From Actinomycetota bacterium (lineage in GTDB: Bacteria > Actinomycetota > Thermoleophilia > UBA2241), in NCBI GenBank assembly GCA_003164655.1, contig PLTW01000219.1:5920-13098 (forward strand): 7,179 nt of DNA, read 5' to 3'. This document shows, piece after piece, positions 4,796 to 7,179 of the stretch. The stretch's first letter is position 1. Every line of letters starts with the position of its first letter. The position numbers were made by a program, and so were the translations under genes. The notes beneath the pieces were generated by a model. That model saw only the letters and a program-made list of their open reading frames with translations. It searched no databases and was not told the DNA's origin.

Positions 4796-5093
4796 AGAGC
4801 AGCTGCCGCGTGCGTTCGATGTTGCGCGCGATGAAACGGTTCTTGACGGCGCCGGTCATGACCAGGTCGACCTCCACTCCGAGCAGCTCGCGCAGCTCGT
4901 CCAGCAGGTCGAAGTAGGCGACCGCCTTGGCGTAGCCGTCCATGGGTCCGAACTCCACAAGCAGGTCGACATCGCTCTCGCCGGGACGGAAGTCGTCGCG
5001 CAGGGCAGAGCCGAAGACGTCGAGACGCGCCACCCCGTAGCGGGCGCACAACTCGGCGATGGCTTCACGTTTGTCCTGCAGGATCGCGACCAT
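4785..5093 (-). CDS. mntA: MntA-like nucleotidyltransferase antitoxin
   Basis: This is a minimal nucleotidyltransferase of about 102 residues from the ATG at 5093, chosen because GGAGG lies eight bases upstream. A frame to an ATG at 5114 is open but lacks such a site. The fold signature runs VARLDVFGSALRDDFRPGES then DVDLLVEF: the GS at 28-29, the metal-binding D41-x-D43, and a third acidic residue at D76 (GVEVDLVM). In studied MNT/HEPN pairs this protein transfers AMP from ATP onto the toxin tyrosine, blocking its RNase activity, so it is an enzyme-type antitoxin. It comes first and overlaps hepT. All active-site residues are present. Confidence 0.9.
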   Translation of the reverse strand: MVAILQDKREAIAELCARYGVARLDVFGSALRDDFRPGESDVDLLVEFGPMDGYAKAVAYFDLLDELRELLGVEVDLVMTGAVKNRFIARNIERTRQLLYAA

Positions 5094-5174
5094 GGCAACC
5101 ACCTCCGCCGTCATGCTACCTGGGCGCGCCGCGGCTGGCCACAGTGGAGGGGCGTAGACGGTCGCCTGACGCCA

Positions 5175-5264
5175 GACTAACGCGCAGCGCGTGACCTGCG
5201 CGGGCTGCGGTCTGAACTCACAACCACTTGCGTTGGGCGCGTCAGGTTGATGCGCTGGTTAGCC
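5175..5264 (-). repeat. attC site of the phd-parE cassette
   Basis: On the minus strand, R'' is GGCTAAC (plus 5258-5264), then arm GCGCATCAACCTGACGCGCC, a spacer with AACGCAAGTGGTTGTGAG, arm GCCCGCGCAGGTCACGCG and R' GTTAGTC (plus 5175-5181). This is the best copy of the CAACCTGACGCG type. The stop of the toxin gene lies inside R''. The arms pair with one or two bulged bases, as needed for single-strand folding and integrase recognition. Confidence 0.88.
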
Positions 5265-5558
5265 ACGCTCAATGTCGGGCTCGTCTGGCAGTTGCGCGCC
5301 GTGCCAGACCGCCACGATCCACACCGTGTCGGCTTTGACGCGGTAGAAGAAACGATAGGGCGCGACGATGACTTCGCGGAAGGGAAGCTCTGGGAACTCG
5401 GGCAGCGAGTGCCCCGATTCGGGAAAGTCGGCCAGTCGGGAGAGAGACTGCGCGGCCCTGTGGCGCAGGGCCAGCGCCGCCGCAGGGTTGTCGGCACGGA
5501 TGTAGTCAAGCGCCGCCAGGAACTGCACTCGGCCCATTGGCGTGAAGCGGACCTTCAC
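5259..5558 (-). CDS. ParE/RelE-family toxin
   Basis: This 99-residue protein has the RelE/ParE fold. MKVRFTPMGRVQFLAALDYI is the first strand and helix (the V-x-F-T-P-x-A-x-x-x-L-x-x-A-x-x-Y-I pattern of ParE). A helix (AALALRHRAAQSLSRLADFP) follows, then GHSLPEFPELPFREVIVAPY with the conserved P-G/S-x-G-x-x-x-P-E-x and R-E-x-x-x-x-P-Y-R-x-x-Y motif, then YRVKADTVWIVAVWHGAQ. ParE members poison DNA gyrase and RelE members cut mRNA; sequence alone does not decide, although the R-E-x4-PYR-FFY block is shared by both. The GTG at 5558 overlaps the antitoxin stop as GTGA. The stop lies in the attC R'' box. Confidence 0.88.
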   Translation of the reverse strand: MKVRFTPMGRVQFLAALDYIRADNPAAALALRHRAAQSLSRLADFPESGHSLPEFPELPFREVIVAPYRFFYRVKADTVWIVAVWHGAQLPDEPDIERG

Positions 5559-5830
5559 GACCCGCGCAGGAGCTCGTCGGCCTCGGCCAGAACGACGTCC
5601 AGGTCATGGCCGACTCCAGCTTCGATCTCGGCTTCGCCGCGCGCCAGCAGGCGCAGGATCTCGAGCTCGTGCTGAGTGCGCTCGTAGGACTGGGCGCTGA
5701 CCATGACGGCGGCCGCCCGGCCGCGCTGAGTGATAACCACGGGCTCCTGCGAGGCGGCCGCCCGCTTGATCACCCCGGCGGCGTCGGAGCGCAGCTCGGA
5801 GATGGGCACGATAGTGGGCAAAGAACTCAT
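5555..5830 (-). CDS. Phd/YefM-family antitoxin
   Basis: This is a 91-residue antitoxin. The N-terminal DNA-binding half MSSLPTIVPISELRSDAAGV then IKRAAASQEPVVITQRGRAAAVMVS is the Phd/YefM fold (I-S-E-L-R-x-x...PVVIT-x-x-G-x-x-A-V-x-x-S). The rest (SYERTQHELEILRLLARGEAEIEAG...LAEADELLRGS) is the helical toxin-binding tail. The ATG at 5830 has ribosome site GGAGG eight bases upstream. That site lies inside a 12-bp palindrome, a likely operator. The gene overlaps the toxin gene by four bases. Phd-type proteins repress their own operon with the toxin as co-repressor. Confidence 0.9.
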   Translation of the reverse strand: MSSLPTIVPISELRSDAAGVIKRAAASQEPVVITQRGRAAAVMVSAQSYERTQHELEILRLLARGEAEIEAGVGHDLDVVLAEADELLRGS

Positions 5831-5831
5831 T

Positions 5832-5853
5832 GGAGGTACCTCCTTCGGTACCG
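5832..5853 (-). promoter_or_regulatory. Paired palindromes over the antitoxin ribosome site
   Basis: GGAGGTACCTCC (5832-5843) is a perfect 12-bp palindrome and CGGTACCG (5846-5853) a perfect 8-bp one. Their centres are 12 bases apart and share the GGTACC core. They lie between the start codon and a possible -10 (minus TACACT, plus 5868-5873), where a Phd/YefM dimer pair would bind. The first one also contains the ribosome site with its own complement, so it could hide the site in a hairpin. I saw no clear -35 box. Confidence 0.5.
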
Positions 5854-5898
5854 CTAACAGTACTACTAGTGTATCCCGGTGGCGAGTGGGCCGGCCGT

Positions 5899-5983
5899 GG
5901 CTAGTGTGGCGTTTGAGCTGCGAGCGCTGCCGCCCGCTTTTGGCGCAATCCTGGGGCGAGTCAGCTCCAAACGCTGGTTAGGT
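5899..5983 (-). repeat. attC site of the hicBA cassette
   Basis: On the minus strand, R'' is ACCTAAC (plus 5977-5983), arm L'' GCGTTTGGAGCTGACTCGCC, spacer, arm L' GCGCTCGCAGCTCAAACGC and an R'-like ACTAGCC (plus 5899-5905). L'' and L' pair as GCGTTT-GAGCTG-x-CTCGC against GCGAGCAGCTCAAACGC, with one extra G in L'': the extrahelical base that sets attC orientation. R' has lost the leading GT, so this site may recombine poorly. Confidence 0.82.
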
Positions 5984-6220
5984 GGTTTCGCCATGACGCT
6001 GGGGCTTCAGGAATTCGTCGACTGTCAAGCCGATGTCGCGCGCGATCTTGCGAAGAAGGGCGGGCGAGATGTCGCGGCCGGCATGAAAGGGGACCGTGGT
6101 AGACCGCCCATCGGCGTGGCGGAACTGCTTGTGGGAGCCGCGCTGACGGGCTTCGGCAAAGCTGTGCACTTCGAGCAAGGCGACGACCTGCCGGGGTTTG
6201 AGGACTGGCAGGTCCGCCAC
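5978..6220 (-). CDS. hicA: HicA-type mRNA interferase toxin
   Basis: This 80-residue protein has the double-stranded-RNA-binding-like HicA fold. LKPRQVVALLEVHSFAEARQ is followed by the catalytic RGSHKQFRH (H30 in the GSH-x-x-F motif), then GRSTTVPFHAGRDISPALLR and KIARDIGLTVDEFL. All hallmark residues are present, so it is probably an active ribosome-independent mRNase. It starts with GTG at 6220, three bases after the hicB stop. The stop TAA is inside the attC R'' box. Confidence 0.92.
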   Translation of the reverse strand: MADLPVLKPRQVVALLEVHSFAEARQRGSHKQFRHADGRSTTVPFHAGRDISPALLRKIARDIGLTVDEFLKPQRHGETT

Positions 6221-6223
6221 GCG

Positions 6224-6433
6224 TCAGGCGACCTGGATGGTGCGGACGTCGACGAACTCCGACTCCAGGGCCGGCTCGCCGTCTTCGAGCAGCATCTCGA
6301 TGACTTCGCGCAGGTTGTCCTGTAGCTCGTCGAGGTCGCCGCCCTGGGTGTGGGCGCCGGGCCAACCCGGCACGTAGCCGACGAGCAGGTCGGTCTGCGG
6401 GTCACGTTCGACGACGAAATGAAACGAACGCAT
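6224..6433 (-). CDS. hicB: HicB-type antitoxin
   Basis: This 69-residue protein is MRSFHFVVERDPQTDLLVGY then VPGWPGAHTQGGDLDELQDN and LREVIEMLLEDGEP. The pattern F-x-V-x-x-E-x-D...G-Y-V-x-x-x-P-G-x-x-T-x-G-x-x-x-x-E-A/L is that of the partial RNase-H fold of HicB. It is the short form without an added helix-turn-helix or RHH domain, so autoregulation may be weak or use another part of the fold. Here the antitoxin precedes the toxin, the reverse of the classical hicAB order but common. The ATG at 6433 has ribosome site AAGGAGG about seven bases upstream. Confidence 0.9.
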   Translation of the reverse strand: MRSFHFVVERDPQTDLLVGYVPGWPGAHTQGGDLDELQDNLREVIEMLLEDGEPALESEFVDVRTIQVA

Positions 6434-6508
6434 GATTCTCGCCTCCTTGCGATTCCTCTACGATAGCCGAGGCGGCGGCAGGTGTACCAGCGGGGCGTGT
6501 TGTTGTCC

Positions 6509-6595
6509 ACCTAACGTCGGGGCGTTGAGCTGCGAGCGCTCACGCCACGGTCTTGAGCAGAGCTTCTGCGAGTCTGCTCGAACGCCTTGTTAGGC
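6509..6595 (-). repeat. attC site of the membrane-protein cassette
   Basis: This is the best-preserved site in the window. On the minus strand, R'' is GCCTAAC (plus 6589-6595), arm L'' GGCGTTCGAGCAGACTCGC, a spacer that can itself fold (GAGCAGA/TCTGCTC), arm L' GCGCTCGCAGCTCAACGCC and R' GTTAGGT (plus 6509-6515). The arms pair with one extra C in L'' after GGCGTT, the extrahelical base. The gene to its right ends eleven bases before R''. Confidence 0.9.
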
Positions 6596-6606
6596 ATCGA
6601 TCCGCG

Positions 6607-7146
6607 TCAGTTGTTGAAATCGTATGCGTACCAACCATCGCCTAGCCGATAGCACCAGGGATCGTGAAAGAAGGCGCGGGCCTGCTTGAGCGTGACGACA
6701 GGTGCGGGTGGCTGCTTTGAGCGCACGTAGCCCCAGGTGTCTCCCCCGACCACCAGACCGGTGCGTCCGAGTGTGATGTCGATGTCGCCCGGAGAGGAGT
6801 CCAGGTAGAGACCGCCGATGGGTCGAAGCTGCGACTCGTACTGCTTGATCCGGTCCTGCGTCAAAGCCTGCGCCCACTCGGCCTGTAAGTACGCACCGCG
6901 TTTGGTCACCACCAGTGAGAACTGTGGATCGGCCGAGGCCATCCGCGTGAGGGCCGCAAACTGCGATCGGTGCGTCTCGTAGTTCGAGACGAGCCGGTCG
7001 ATCGACGGCGCATTGCCAAACAGATTCCACGCGAGCCGCTCGATGCGCGTGGCTGACAGAAGGCCGAGCACGACCAGACCGGCGACGGCAATAAGGCTCG
7101 CGATGAGGAATGTTCGCCGAGACGGCTTTGATGAGCGGTTCGCCAT
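6607..7146 (-). CDS. Membrane-anchored protein of unknown function
   Basis: This 179-residue protein matches no family I recognise. A basic N-terminus (MANRSSKPSRR) is followed by a hydrophobic segment at about 12-32 (TFLIASLIAVAGLVVLGLLS). That is a single N-terminal membrane anchor or uncleaved signal, with the remainder outside the cytoplasm. The soluble part holds a helical stretch (about 45-70), FSLVVTKRGAYLQAEW, a Gly-rich GGLYLDSSPGDIDITLGRTG segment and an aromatic C-terminus (DPWCYRLGDGWYAYDFNN). The ATG at 7146 is eight bases from the attC R' box, with no good ribosome site, a tight fit often seen for cassette genes. I could not see a promoter. Confidence 0.75.
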   Translation of the reverse strand: MANRSSKPSRRTFLIASLIAVAGLVVLGLLSATRIERLAWNLFGNAPSIDRLVSNYETHRSQFAALTRMASADPQFSLVVTKRGAYLQAEWAQALTQDRIKQYESQLRPIGGLYLDSSPGDIDITLGRTGLVVGGDTWGYVRSKQPPAPVVTLKQARAFFHDPWCYRLGDGWYAYDFNN

Positions 7147-7154
7147 GTTCGTGT

Positions 7155-7179
7155 GCCTAACATGTTGCGCATGACCTGC
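7155..7179 (-). repeat. Partial attC at the right edge
   Basis: On the minus strand, the R' half of an attC ends with GTTAGGC (plus 7155-7161), preceded by arm GCAGGTCATGCGCAACAT. This is the same arm as at 4362-4447 (CGCGCAGGTCATGCGC). The rest lies beyond the window, which shows that the cassette array continues to the right. Confidence 0.75.

Noticed and set aside
1975..5264. Repeated CATCAACCTGACGCG segments as a possible CRISPR or REP element.
   Set aside because: Copies are separated by whole genes, occur once per cassette and have a paired arm and core boxes, so attC explains them better.

Overview
The window is high-GC bacterial DNA and reads as the interior of a gene-cassette array (a chromosomal or sedentary integron, or a cluster of attC sites lacking a nearby integrase). 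All genes I support lie on the minus strand, so the array runs from right (7179) to left (1). Five imperfect inverted repeats of about 85-90 bp carry integron attC core boxes (GTTRRRY / RYYYAAC). Two shorter or eroded copies are also present, and one copy is split by an insertion sequence. In four cassettes the stop codon TAA lies inside the R'' core box, as is common in integron cassettes. No integron integrase or attI is visible, and I cannot name the genus.

In transcription order the layout is: a partial attC at the right edge; a membrane-anchored protein of unknown function; attC; hicB-hicA; attC; a Phd/YefM antitoxin with a ParE/RelE toxin; attC; mntA-hepT; attC; a short cassette with only a 63-residue ORF; an attC interrupted by an IS110-family element (about 2805-4160); a MazE-like antitoxin with MazF; attC; a decayed higB-higA pair; a short attC; a tautomerase-fold protein; a degenerate attC-like remnant; a GNAT acetyltransferase; a short SnoaL-like fragment; and the start of a VOC (glyoxalase/PhnB-like) protein running off the left edge.

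Five toxin-antitoxin modules of five different types sit within about 5 kb, one per cassette. Such modules are known to be enriched in large sedentary cassette arrays, where they are thought to counter cassette loss. Each module is compact, and the toxin start usually overlaps the antitoxin stop (GTGA or similar). The left third carries small-molecule enzymes and its attC sites are more eroded.

The most interesting object is the IS110-family element. It has split an attC within the L'' arm, at the position where the neighbouring attC sites carry an extrahelical base. The roughly 260 bp between its left end and the transposase start look like a bridge RNA. There is a 5' hairpin, then a segment matching the left target flank, a segment complementary to the right target flank, a segment matching the element's right end, and a segment complementary to its left end, in the order known for IS110 bridge RNAs. 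This suggests an RNA-guided element programmed to enter attC sites.
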